Shown piece by piece: positions 1 through 7,383 of a DNA stretch of 64,000 bases. The first letter of the stretch is position 1. Each line of letters begins with the position of its first letter. Source of the DNA: Flavobacterium panacis (GTDB lineage: Bacteria > Bacteroidota > Bacteroidia > Flavobacteriales > Flavobacteriaceae); contig NZ_JANKMS010000012.1 in the NCBI RefSeq assembly GCF_024649945.1, forward strand, positions 1-64,000, written 5' to 3'. Both the position numbers and the translations under genes were made by a program. The notes under the pieces are model-generated. The model had not been told where the DNA came from and did not search any database. It saw only the letters and a program-made list of their open reading frames with translations.

Positions 1-27
1 TTTTTCGCCTGTAAATCTGTAAAAATA

Positions 28-120
28 TTTCACGCAGATTCGGCAGATTCTAGCAGATTTAATTAGATTTTTTTTAATAATCTGCGCGATCAGCTTAAAT
101 CTTTTAAAATCTGCGTGAAA
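28..120. repeat. palindromic intergenic repeat (CACGCAGATT type)
   Basis: The arms TTTCACGCAGATT (28-40) and AATCTGCGTGAAA (108-120) are exact reverse complements, and shorter AGCAGATT / AATCTGC words lie between them, so the unit can fold as a nested hairpin. Related words recur near 16300-16500 and 26390-26430. No coding potential was seen. Confidence 0.7.
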
Positions 121-124
121 CAAA

Positions 125-218
125 AAACTTTGTGCCTTAGGGCCTTAGTGGCAAAAAAAATAATACAACACAAAGAATAAAGAAAAACTTTGTGTCTTAG
201 TGCCTTCGTGGCAAAAAA
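125..218. repeat. two direct copies of the GTGGCAAAA repeat
   Basis: Two copies of a unit of about 34 bp (125-158 and 185-218), 60 bp apart, share AACTTTGTG, CTTAG, GCCTT and end in GTGGCAAAAA. The second copy ends 9 bp before the tatD start codon. The same word sits just before the genes at 2681 and 22246 and the tRNA-like gene at 21955. Confidence 0.7.
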
Positions 219-226
219 CAAAAAAA

Positions 227-1027
227 ATGAAAACATACATAGACATAGGAATCAACTTAACCAACAAACAATTCCAAAACGATATAGACGATATTGTACA
301 AGACGCCCTCGATGCCGACGTATCGCAAATGATACTCACAGGCACGAGCGTACGAAATAGCGAAGAATCCGCTAAAATTGCCCGACAATACCCAGGCGTG
401 TTGTATACAACGGCAGGAATTCACCCACATGATGCGAAGAGTTTTGATGCGCAGAGCATTTCGAAACTAAAGAATTTATTACAGCAGAAACATGTAGTTT
501 CCGTTGGCGAATGCGGACTCGATTTTGATCGTGATTTTTCGCCCCGAAATAAACAGGAAGAATGTTATAGAGCCCAGTTAGAACTGGCGATTGAAGTTCA
601 GAAACCTTTGTTTTTGCACGAAAGAGCCGCTTTTAGTTCTTTTATGAATATCACAAAAGACTATCTGCCGAAACTACCAAAAGGCGTTGTACATTGTTTT
701 ACAGGAAGTCTGCAAGAGGCCAAAACCTATCTCGATAACGGATTTTATCTAGGTTTTACGGGAGCGATTTCAGATGCCAAACGTTTCGCTCATTTAAAAG
801 AAGTCATTCAGTACGTACCGCTCGACCGAATGATGATTGAAACCGATGCGCCGTTTATGCTTCCTAAAAACGTACCGAACAGCCTTTTGAAGAAATACCA
901 CGAACGCCGATGCGAACCCTCTTTTCTGCCGTATGTAGCGGGAACAATCGCACAGTTTAAAGGAATTGCTTTGGATAAAGTTGCGGAGGAAACGACAAGG
1001 AATGCTAAAGACTTTTTCGGGATTTAG
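227..1027 (+). CDS. tatD: TatD family 3'-5' DNase/RNase
   Basis: This is a 266-residue metal-dependent TIM-barrel hydrolase of the TatD family, close to the usual length of about 260. Visible family motifs are DIGINLT at the N-terminus, TTAGIHPHDA near residue 75, GECGLDFDRDFS near 105, HCFTG near 160 and IETDAPFMLP near 215, which supply the metal-binding His, Glu and Asp residues. TatD proteins are cytoplasmic exonucleases implicated in DNA repair and RNA turnover. I chose the ATG at 227 because it gives the standard N-terminus; an upstream in-frame ATG at 200 would translate the repeat. The last 36 codons are duplicated at 6064-6169, so the 3' end may be a recombination or integration point. 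Confidence 0.93.
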   Translation: MKTYIDIGINLTNKQFQNDIDDIVQDALDADVSQMILTGTSVRNSEESAKIARQYPGVLYTTAGIHPHDAKSFDAQSISKLKNLLQQKHVVSVGECGLDFDRDFSPRNKQEECYRAQLELAIEVQKPLFLHERAAFSSFMNITKDYLPKLPKGVVHCFTGSLQEAKTYLDNGFYLGFTGAISDAKRFAHLKEVIQYVPLDRMMIETDAPFMLPKNVPNSLLKKYHERRCEPSFLPYVAGTIAQFKGIALDKVAEETTRNAKDFFGI

Positions 1028-1049
1028 GAGAAAGATTTGCAAATAAAAC

Positions 1050-1107
1050 TTAAAATATCCAGCGTTAAGAAAATTTTGCGACTTAGCGTCTTTACGAGAT
1101 TAAAAAC
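1050..1107. repeat. degenerate intergenic repeat of the CTTAGCG family
   Basis: The stretch between tatD and the next gene carries GCGTTAAG, TTTTGCGACTTAGCG and CTTTACGAG words, a diverged half-unit of the same family seen at 2597, 21765 and 60588. Confidence 0.45.
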
Positions 1108-1122
1108 ATACATTTACTAACC

Positions 1123-1860
1123 ATGACAAATCTCAAAAACCGAGGAAAAGAAGCCAGCGACGACGCTTTGTTTGGAACTGAGAAAATGCAGTTCAAACTA
1201 AAAGAAGCCGTAACCGATATGCATTATTTTTTAAGCCGAGGTTATGGCGAAAAATCGACATTGGCTTTAGTTGGAAACCGTTATCGCTTAAATGCACGTC
1301 AGCAACAAGCGGTTCGCGGAATGAGCGCTTCTCAAAGTCAGATTGATGACCGAAAAGCAAAAGAAATTGAAAGTCAGAATCTGGAAGGAAAAGAAATTTG
1401 TTTTGACGGATTTAATGTTTTGATTTTACTTGAAAGTATTTTGTCAAATGCCTATGTTTTTAAAGGACAAGACGGTTTTATCCGAGATTTGTCAAGTGTT
1501 TATGGAACGTATAAAAAAGTAAAACAAACCTCTGAGGCGATTGAATTGATTGGCGATTTTTTTAGAAATGAAAAAATTAATAAAGCACTTTGGTTATTTG
1601 ACAAACCCGTTTCAAACAGCGGAAAATTAAAGCAAATGATCGAAGAATTCGCTTTAAACAATAATTTAAATTGGGAAGTACAATTAGTAAACAATCCCGA
1701 TAAAGTAATGGCTGAAAGTAATTACATAGCAGTAACTTCAGACGCTTGGATTCTGGATAACGTTTCTGCTAATTTCAATTTAATGAAATATATGCTATCG
1801 CAAATGAGTGAAAAAGAAACTGTAATTTGCCTTGATAAAAATGAAACACAATCTCTTTAA
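1123..1860 (+). CDS. DUF434-type conserved protein
   Basis: This is a 245-residue soluble protein. The N-terminal half carries a pattern I associate with DUF434 proteins: FLSRGYGEKSTLALVGNRY around residues 36-55, followed by LNARQQQAVRG. The C-terminal half has EICFDGFNVLILLES near residue 90 and acidic positions further on (LFDKP, SDAWILD), which look like a PIN/NYN-type nuclease fold; that is inference. Its function is unknown in the family as far as I know. It begins the cluster that continues with two nucleotidyltransferases, and its stop overlaps the start of the next gene by 20 bp, which implies co-translation. The ATG at 1123 follows an A-rich leader. Confidence 0.6.
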   Translation: MTNLKNRGKEASDDALFGTEKMQFKLKEAVTDMHYFLSRGYGEKSTLALVGNRYRLNARQQQAVRGMSASQSQIDDRKAKEIESQNLEGKEICFDGFNVLILLESILSNAYVFKGQDGFIRDLSSVYGTYKKVKQTSEAIELIGDFFRNEKINKALWLFDKPVSNSGKLKQMIEEFALNNNLNWEVQLVNNPDKVMAESNYIAVTSDAWILDNVSANFNLMKYMLSQMSEKETVICLDKNETQSL

Positions 1861-2524
1861 CGAAATTAAATCGGTAATTCCAGATCTTGATAAAGAATGG
1901 AAAGAAAAATATGCTTTGTTTTTGACAGATGAAAATCTAAAGCTCTTTTCAGAAAACTTGATTTCATTTCACAATCAGAAATCAGAAATTTTGAGATTGC
2001 CTTATTTTAAAGATGAAATTGTAGTTTCGTTACAGGATGCTGTTTTCTATTTTAAAAATGCTTTAGAAGATTTTGAAAACGGCTCCAACCACTTGCGTGA
2101 AAGTTTGATTCAGGCATTGCAAAAAACGTCATTTGAAAACCTACTGCTTATTTTAGGACAGCGTTTAACTTCGGCAAGTCAGCGTGATGAAAACGGAATT
2201 CCGCCAGCAAAAGAAATTCTTTTAGAAAGCTGTTTTGAACCTTTCAATAAAGAAATTTCAATTGCAGCAAGAGCTTGGGAAAAACATGTTGGAAGAAACA
2301 AAAACAGCATTTTTGGAGAAATAAAAGGCAACACAATCCAAAAAAGAGAAAAGGTAGAAAAACTGGTTCATCATATAATAATCAATAAAACTTGGTGGAA
2401 TATTTTCTATCATTACAAACACAACTTGGTGTACGAAATACGAATAGAAAACGGACAAGGAATGCGCTGGACCGCCGACGGAAAACAGTTCATAGGATTT
2501 TTAGAAGATTTTTTAGAAGAATAA
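1841..2524 (+). CDS. hypothetical protein, co-translated with the DUF434-type gene
   Basis: A 227-residue soluble protein I do not recognise. The N-terminal two thirds look helical and charged; the C-terminal part is rich in aromatics (KTWWNIFYHYKHN) and ends in a strand-like block around GMRWTADGKQFIGFLED. There is no signal peptide or membrane segment. I placed the start at the ATG at 1841, overlapping the upstream stop by 20 bp; a TTG at 1832 is possible but less likely. The overlap says it works with the upstream protein. A gap of 156 bp filled with repeat sequence separates it from the nucleotidyltransferase downstream. Confidence 0.65.
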   Translation: MKHNLFNEIKSVIPDLDKEWKEKYALFLTDENLKLFSENLISFHNQKSEILRLPYFKDEIVVSLQDAVFYFKNALEDFENGSNHLRESLIQALQKTSFENLLLILGQRLTSASQRDENGIPPAKEILLESCFEPFNKEISIAARAWEKHVGRNKNSIFGEIKGNTIQKREKVEKLVHHIIINKTWWNIFYHYKHNLVYEIRIENGQGMRWTADGKQFIGFLEDFLEE

Positions 2525-2596
2525 TTTATTTTTTAGAGGGAAGAAAAAAAGAATAATTAAAAATCACCTTTTTTTAGTTTTAAAAACTTAATAAAA

Positions 2597-2670
2597 TAAG
2601 TTCTTAGCGACTATACGCCTTTGTGAGATTAAAAAAAAACTTAGTGCCTTAGCGCCTTCGTGGCAAAAAA
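2597..2670. repeat. GTGGCAAAA repeat upstream of nucleotidyltransferase
   Basis: CTTAGCGACT, CGCCTTTGTGAGATT and CTTAGTGCCTTAGCGCCTT followed by CGTGGCAAAAAA: a member of the dispersed family, ending 11 bp before the start codon at 2681. Confidence 0.65.
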
Positions 2671-2680
2671 CAAAACCATC

Positions 2681-3427
2681 ATGAAAGAAAAAATACTTAA
2701 AAAATTAAGAGAAATAGAGAAACAAAAAGAGGTAGAAATACTTTTTGCTGCAGAATCTGGAAGTCGCGCATGGGGATTTGCCTCTCCAGACAGCGACTAT
2801 GATATTCGTTTTATATATAAACACAAACCTGAATATTATTTGTCACTTTGGGAAAAATCAGATGTAATAGAATTCATGACAGAAGACGATCTTGATGGTT
2901 CTGGTTGGGATTTACGGAAAGCCTTAATCTTATTAGCAAAATCGAACTCATCTTTGATTGAATGGTTGTTTTCGCCAGTTGTGTACTATGAAAATGAAAT
3001 TTTTGTAAAACAAATGCGTGCTATAGCTAAACAATGTTTTTCGCCAATAGCGGTTTTGCACCATTATTTGGGAACGACAAAGAATTTTATGGAAGTCTGC
3101 GAAATGGAAGAAGTAAAACTAAAAAGTTATTTCTACGCTTTACGCACCGCTTTAGCCGGAAAATGGATTATAGAAAATCATACTTTTCCGCCCGTAGCTT
3201 TTGCCGATTTATTGCCAATTGCGCCAAAAAGCATTCAAGAAAAAATACTGGAATTACAACAAATAAAAGCCACTCAAGACGAAAAATATCTGCATCCAAA
3301 AGAAAACCTGATAACTGATTTTTTACTCGAAACCGTAAAATTTAATCAGGAAAATGCGAGTAAGTTGGGAAGCGGGAAGAAGATGGCTGAGGAGCTGGAT
3401 TTGTTTTTTAGGGAGATGATAAAATAA
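2681..3427 (+). CDS. RlaP/YcgL-type nucleotidyltransferase
   Basis: This 248-residue protein has a polymerase-beta-type nucleotidyltransferase core at its N-terminus: GSRAWGFASPDSDYD at residues 27-41, giving the G-S helix turn and the metal-binding D39-x-D41. The motif with tryptophan and the following DIRFIYKH and DGSGWDLRKAL blocks match the RlaP/YcgL group (nucleotidyltransferases often linked to RNA ligases). The helical C-terminal half fits the family's length. The substrate is unknown; template-independent addition of a nucleotide to RNA ends is the usual suggestion. The start at 2681 is preferred over an in-frame ATG at 2660 that lies inside the repeat. A second, divergent nucleotidyltransferase lies two genes downstream. 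Confidence 0.8.
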   Translation: MKEKILKKLREIEKQKEVEILFAAESGSRAWGFASPDSDYDIRFIYKHKPEYYLSLWEKSDVIEFMTEDDLDGSGWDLRKALILLAKSNSSLIEWLFSPVVYYENEIFVKQMRAIAKQCFSPIAVLHHYLGTTKNFMEVCEMEEVKLKSYFYALRTALAGKWIIENHTFPPVAFADLLPIAPKSIQEKILELQQIKATQDEKYLHPKENLITDFLLETVKFNQENASKLGSGKKMAEELDLFFREMIK

Positions 3428-3434
3428 TTAAAAT

Positions 3435-3587
3435 ATGAAAGTAGAAAACCTAAAATATGAAACAAAACTAGAAGTTTTACTTTTGATAGAGCAAAATAAT
3501 ATTGCAGAAGCAGTTTCAATAGTTCATTCAGAATTAAAATGTGGTTTGAGAGTTGCAAAAGAAATTGTAGATAGTTTAAGAAAATAA
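3435..3587 (+). CDS. 50-residue L7/L12 C-terminal-like mini-protein
   Basis: A short ORF sits 7 bp after the first nucleotidyltransferase and 5 bp before the second, so it fills the operon gap exactly. The product of 50 residues has two helix-like stretches, KLEVLLLIEQNNIAEAVSIV and LKCGLRVAKEIVDSL. The second resembles the ribosomal protein L7/L12 C-terminal pattern of a hydrophobic helix, a glycine turn and KEIVD. Tight spacing on both sides with ATG starts supports translation. It could be an adaptor to the ribosome or a subunit of the flanking enzymes; both ideas are inference. Confidence 0.65.
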   Translation: MKVENLKYETKLEVLLLIEQNNIAEAVSIVHSELKCGLRVAKEIVDSLRK

Positions 3588-3592
3588 TTAAA

Positions 3593-4651
3593 ATGACCAT
3601 CAACGACTTAAAATCCCAAAACCTAATCCTTTTCGAAGTTATTTCGGGAAGTAAATCTTTTGGGTTAAATACACCAACTTCGGATACTGATATAAAAGGA
3701 GTTTATTATCTGCCGAAAGAAAAGTTTTTTGGGTTAGATTATATTCCGCAAGTGAGTAATGAAACCAATGATGAGGTGTATTACGAAATTGGTCGTTTTA
3801 TAGAATTATTGCTTAAAAACAATCCAAATATTTTGGAGATTTTGGCTTCGCCAGACGATTGTATTTTGTACAAACATCCGCTGATGGAGCGCTTAAAAAT
3901 CGAAGATTTCTTGTCGAAACTCTGCAAAGATTCTTTTGCGGGTTATGCTGTAACGCAAATCAAAAAGGCAAGAGGTTTAAACAAGAAAATTGTAAATCCG
4001 CTGCCAAAGGAAAAGAAAAGTCTTTTGGATTTTTGTTATGTTTTGAAAGATTATAAAACCGTTTCAGTTTCAGAATTTTTAGCCGAAAACAATTTAAAAC
4101 AAGAGCAGATTGGTTTGGTCGATTTACCAAATTCAAAAGGAATGTTTGTAATGTTCTACGATCTTGAAAAAACATTGGGTTATAAAGGAATTATTAAGAA
4201 AGAAAACTCTAACGAAGTTTCGTTGTCATCAATTCCCAAAAACGAAAAACTAATCGGTTATTTATCGTGCAATCAAGATGGCTATTCAAAGTATTGCAAA
4301 GAATACACAGAATATTGGGAATGGATTGAGAAACGAAACGAAGATCGTTACAATACCAACCAAAAACATGGCAAAAATTACGACAGCAAAAACATGATGC
4401 ACACCATCAGACTTTTGCAAACTGCCGAACAAATTCTTTCAACAGGAAAGTTAAACATTAGAGTTTCAAATCGAGAGGAATTATTAGATATAAAAGCAGG
4501 AAATAAAGAATATGATGATTTACTTGAGATGGCAGATCATTTAATTGCTTCAATAGAAAATCATTATGAAACAACGATTCTTCCTGAAAAACCAGATGAA
4601 CAGAAAGCAGTTCAAACTTTGATTAAAATTAGAGAAGAACTATACCAATAA
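3593..4651 (+). CDS. nucleotidyltransferase, RlaP-like, with C-terminal extension
   Basis: A 352-residue protein whose N-terminus has a nucleotidyltransferase core: FEVISGSKSFGLNTPTSDTD at residues 14-33, with D31-T-D33 as the catalytic pair, then IKGVYYLP. NPNILEILASPDD around residues 77-89 corresponds to the helix found in RlaP-type enzymes, and KNMMHTIRLLQTAEQIL around residue 270 is the conserved helical segment in the C-terminal half. It is longer than the first copy and clearly diverged, so this is an old paralogue or a separately acquired relative. It is spaced 5 bp from the mini-gene and is followed by a strong terminator, which marks the end of the cluster that begins at 1123. Confidence 0.78.
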   Translation: MTINDLKSQNLILFEVISGSKSFGLNTPTSDTDIKGVYYLPKEKFFGLDYIPQVSNETNDEVYYEIGRFIELLLKNNPNILEILASPDDCILYKHPLMERLKIEDFLSKLCKDSFAGYAVTQIKKARGLNKKIVNPLPKEKKSLLDFCYVLKDYKTVSVSEFLAENNLKQEQIGLVDLPNSKGMFVMFYDLEKTLGYKGIIKKENSNEVSLSSIPKNEKLIGYLSCNQDGYSKYCKEYTEYWEWIEKRNEDRYNTNQKHGKNYDSKNMMHTIRLLQTAEQILSTGKLNIRVSNREELLDIKAGNKEYDDLLEMADHLIASIENHYETTILPEKPDEQKAVQTLIKIREELYQ

Positions 4652-4687
4652 AAAAAGCGCAAACCTTTTAAAGATTTGCGCTTTTTT
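4652..4687 (+). terminator. intrinsic terminator after the nucleotidyltransferase cluster
   Basis: AAAAAGCGCAAA (4652-4663) pairs with TTTGCGCTTTTT (4675-4686) and ends in a T run directly after the stop codon at 4651. Confidence 0.85.
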
Positions 4688-4830
4688 CAACTCTATATAA
4701 AAAGAAAAATTCCCATTTCCTTTCAGCAATTTTTCTAAATATTCAACTTTATCTTTTTCGTACTGAACCAAAAAAGCTTTGTAGGTTAGCAACTTCGAAA
4801 TAAAATGAAAAATAGATGTAATTGCTTACA

Positions 4831-4857
4831 TTGTAACTTTCTGTTTATTTATATTTG
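4831..4857 (+). promoter_or_regulatory. predicted Bacteroidota promoter for lipoprotein gene
   Basis: TTG (4831-4833), a 16-base gap and TATATTTG (4850-4857) match the sigma-A consensus of Flavobacterium; transcription would begin near 4864, about 57 bases before the ATG. Confidence 0.6.
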
Positions 4858-4920
4858 AAAAGAATTATAATGAAAAATACATTCAAAGAGAATACTAATT
4901 CCAAATTTTAGTAACATAAA

Positions 4921-6063
4921 ATGAACATTCAAAAGAGCAGATTACTTTTATTTTCGGCAGTTTTGTTATTACTTTTTTCTTGTAAAGAAGAAAAGAAAAC
5001 CAAGCTTAAAAAGAGCATTAAAAAAGAAGTTGCAAAAGCCAAACCTGAAAAAGTAGAAATTGAAGGAAGAATTCTAGAGGAAGCTCAAAGCAATTTTTTG
5101 AAACAATTGGTAAAGGAAGAAATTGGAGAACAAAAGTATGACGATCTGCAAACAGAAAAAGCGCCTTACAGTGTCCATTTTGCTAATGATGGCGATTCCT
5201 ATTCTGTTGATTTTGATATAGTAAAAGAGAAAGATTTTAATAACGACGGAATTATAGATTATGTAGTATCGGTAGATTCAGAAGGAATGTTGGGCGGAAA
5301 CGCAAATACAAACCAGAGATATATCTATTATATTATGAAAGATGAGGTTAATTACAAAGAAGCGCATACTATTCTGGGTTATGCGCCATTTTCTTATAAT
5401 ATAATTGACGAAGCAAAATTTGAGGGAGATACATTTAAAGTCAAAATCACTCAAAATTTTAGAACGTATATGACTCAGGATTTAAAAACAGCTTCTTTGT
5501 CTTTTGTTTATAAAGACGGAAATCTTTACGAAGAATCCTATTTATCTGATTGTAAGTTAGCACAGTTAGAATCTAAAACTATTTTTAATGATATGCCTGA
5601 AGTAATCAATCGCACTCGAAGCATAGAATGGCATAATTACTGTGAAACGATAGGCGAAGTGTATAAAAAAGGTGATGTACGTATTCATGCTGATTTAGAA
5701 GGTTGTGACAATCTATTACTGAGTTTTGATACCGATTATAATGTCGAAAAAAGTAAGCTTAAAAATGCTACGTTTAGAAAGAATACTACTTTAGAACTTT
5801 TGAAATTTTTATCAGCGAATACTCAGTTTTCGGAAGAGATTGATATTATGGTTGAGTACTACGAACAAAATCCTGTAACCGACAAATCTATAGAAACAGT
5901 AGAAGGATATAGCTTTAGAGTGTTAATCCAGCAGAATAACCCAAAGAAAAACGAACTTCGTTTTTTAGTACAGCTTGAAAAAATTGATAATCCGTATCAA
6001 AAAGAAAATTGGGAAATCGCCACCCGAAATAAAACCGCTCCGCAAGAGGATGAAGATTATTGA
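4921..6063 (+). CDS. secreted lipoprotein of unknown function
   Basis: A 380-residue protein with a lipoprotein signal: a positively charged start, a leucine-rich core and LLFSC with the lipidated Cys near residue 21. A lysine-rich linker follows. The body contains FNNDGIIDYVVSVDSEG near residue 103, which resembles an EF-hand-like or FG-GAP-like D-x-N-x-D calcium loop. I do not recognise the family. It has its own promoter, separate from the nucleotidyltransferase cluster. Its TGA stop coincides with the left edge of the duplicated tatD tail, so the last codons lie right at a recombination junction. Confidence 0.75.
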   Translation: MNIQKSRLLLFSAVLLLLFSCKEEKKTKLKKSIKKEVAKAKPEKVEIEGRILEEAQSNFLKQLVKEEIGEQKYDDLQTEKAPYSVHFANDGDSYSVDFDIVKEKDFNNDGIIDYVVSVDSEGMLGGNANTNQRYIYYIMKDEVNYKEAHTILGYAPFSYNIIDEAKFEGDTFKVKITQNFRTYMTQDLKTASLSFVYKDGNLYEESYLSDCKLAQLESKTIFNDMPEVINRTRSIEWHNYCETIGEVYKKGDVRIHADLEGCDNLLLSFDTDYNVEKSKLKNATFRKNTTLELLKFLSANTQFSEEIDIMVEYYEQNPVTDKSIETVEGYSFRVLIQQNNPKKNELRFLVQLEKIDNPYQKENWEIATRNKTAPQEDEDY

Positions 6064-6169
6064 TTTTCTTTCTTATGTAGCGGGAACAATGGCACAATTT
6101 AAAAGTATTGTTTTGGATAAAGTTGTGGAGGAAACGACGAGGAATGCTAAAGGCTTTTTTGGGATTTAG
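6064..6169 (+). pseudogene. duplicated 3' fragment of tatD
   Basis: These 106 bp align without gaps to 922-1027 of tatD (constant offset 5142). I counted 94 identical positions of 106. The reading frame stays open to the same TAG and the encoded tail ends in the same NAKxFFGI residues. It has no start codon of its own that would make a plausible protein. The two copies bracket about 5.1 kb. Either an element integrated at the tatD 3' end and displaced the native tail, or the segment was duplicated. Confidence 0.9.
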
Positions 6170-6251
6170 ATCTGTTTAATTCAATATTGTCATTTGTATT
6201 TCTTCTAGTTTTAATTTGATTTTTTTAATTTTTGAAATGGTTTAATATCAA

Positions 6252-7223
6252 TCATTTTTTAAATGTTTTTAATACAAATCCATTCTCTTTAGCTAGGAAA
6301 ATTATAGATGCAAATGTTATTGTTTCTTCAGAATTTATTTTTCGATTATTATAGCAATTTTGCAATAATGTAATTGATTTTTCTTCATTGTGTTTTTGTA
6401 AATCCAGTTGACATAAACTCAAAAAATATTTTTCACCAATATCATAACTAAAAGTATATGATATGCCTAATGCTACGTTTACCCAAGAATTGTAATCATT
6501 TGTAATTGATAAATTCTTTTTTGTTAGATAATCAATTATTTTTTTCATTATAAGCCGATCTCCTTTTTTATTAAGTCCCTCTGTTGCATAGGCACTTTTA
6601 GTTAAAGTTACAGCTTTTAATGCTTTTGGTTTTTTATCTGTGATAATTTTTAATTCTGCATAATCTGTATAAATTTCAGAATTGCCATTGTAGTATATAT
6701 TATCATCCCAAGACGAAAAACATAATCTAGAAATATCTTTTCCACTTTTATCGAGAATTATTTGATAATTTTCTAAAAAGTATAAACTTAAAGAATTAAA
6801 TACTAGTTTATGTTTATTAATCGAGCTATCTATTTTTATGAGGCATTTGAGCCCTTTACCAGATGGAGACTCCCATAATGAAAGTATATATTTATCATTT
6901 GAAAGAGATTTTTTAATTTCTAAGAAATTTTCCTGTGGAAGATCATCGATGTCTAAAATCATTAGATTATTGTATTCAATGATTTCGTTTGCTTTCCGTC
7001 CTTTGAATTCTCCGCAAAAAGTTACTGCTGGTAGAGTACTTTTTAGTTTAGTATATAAATCTTTATCTCCTTGTTGAAGTGCTTTTCTACAGTTTTCGAC
7101 TATATCTTTATAAGTACCATTTTTTATATGATTTAATTCTTCAAACATAGTTATGTTTGAATATTCTTTAGTAGATTTTAAGTTAAAGAATTTTGTAACC
7201 TTTATTGTTGAAAGTTTTTTCAT
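6252..7223 (-). CDS. BT4734/VirE-type primase-like protein
   Basis: A 323-residue protein resembling the BT4734/BF3469 group (VirE N-terminal domain) with an archaeo-eukaryotic primase-like core. The visible motifs are NLMILDIDDLP around residue 85 (metal-binding Asp pair), LWESPSGKGLKCLIKI around residue 115 (nucleotide-binding S-G-x-G-L loop, with Lys where primases often have His) and KDISRLCFSSWDDNIYYN around residue 165. The C-terminal third (SWVNVALGISYTF) resembles a PriCT-type helical module. I chose ATG at 7223; a TTG at 7235 is in frame. It is divergent from the reverse transcriptase and 160 bp away. Such proteins are common on Bacteroidota mobile elements. Confidence 0.7.
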   Translation of the reverse strand: MKKLSTIKVTKFFNLKSTKEYSNITMFEELNHIKNGTYKDIVENCRKALQQGDKDLYTKLKSTLPAVTFCGEFKGRKANEIIEYNNLMILDIDDLPQENFLEIKKSLSNDKYILSLWESPSGKGLKCLIKIDSSINKHKLVFNSLSLYFLENYQIILDKSGKDISRLCFSSWDDNIYYNGNSEIYTDYAELKIITDKKPKALKAVTLTKSAYATEGLNKKGDRLIMKKIIDYLTKKNLSITNDYNSWVNVALGISYTFSYDIGEKYFLSLCQLDLQKHNEEKSITLLQNCYNNRKINSEETITFASIIFLAKENGFVLKTFKK

Positions 7224-7383
7224 ATATATATCCAAAAATACATATATTTGTTTAAAAACGTAGCTAGACGGTGCTTATTTGCATTAATTTTTGCAGGGTG
7301 TTAGTACTCCACTAACTAGGGTCAAACCGAAAAATCCAACGAGTCCAATGGGTCCTGACAATTTTTTATATTGACTCAAAAAA

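Noticed and set aside
5975..6169. 64-codon ORF ending in a TatD-like tail
   Set aside because: The first half overlaps the lipoprotein gene in another frame and only the last 36 codons resemble TatD; it is a duplicated tail without a real start.
7270..7383. GTTAGT-ACTCC-ACTAAC hairpin and GGGTC words upstream of the RT
   Set aside because: A single 6-bp stem in the divergent promoter region is not enough to claim an RT-associated RNA.
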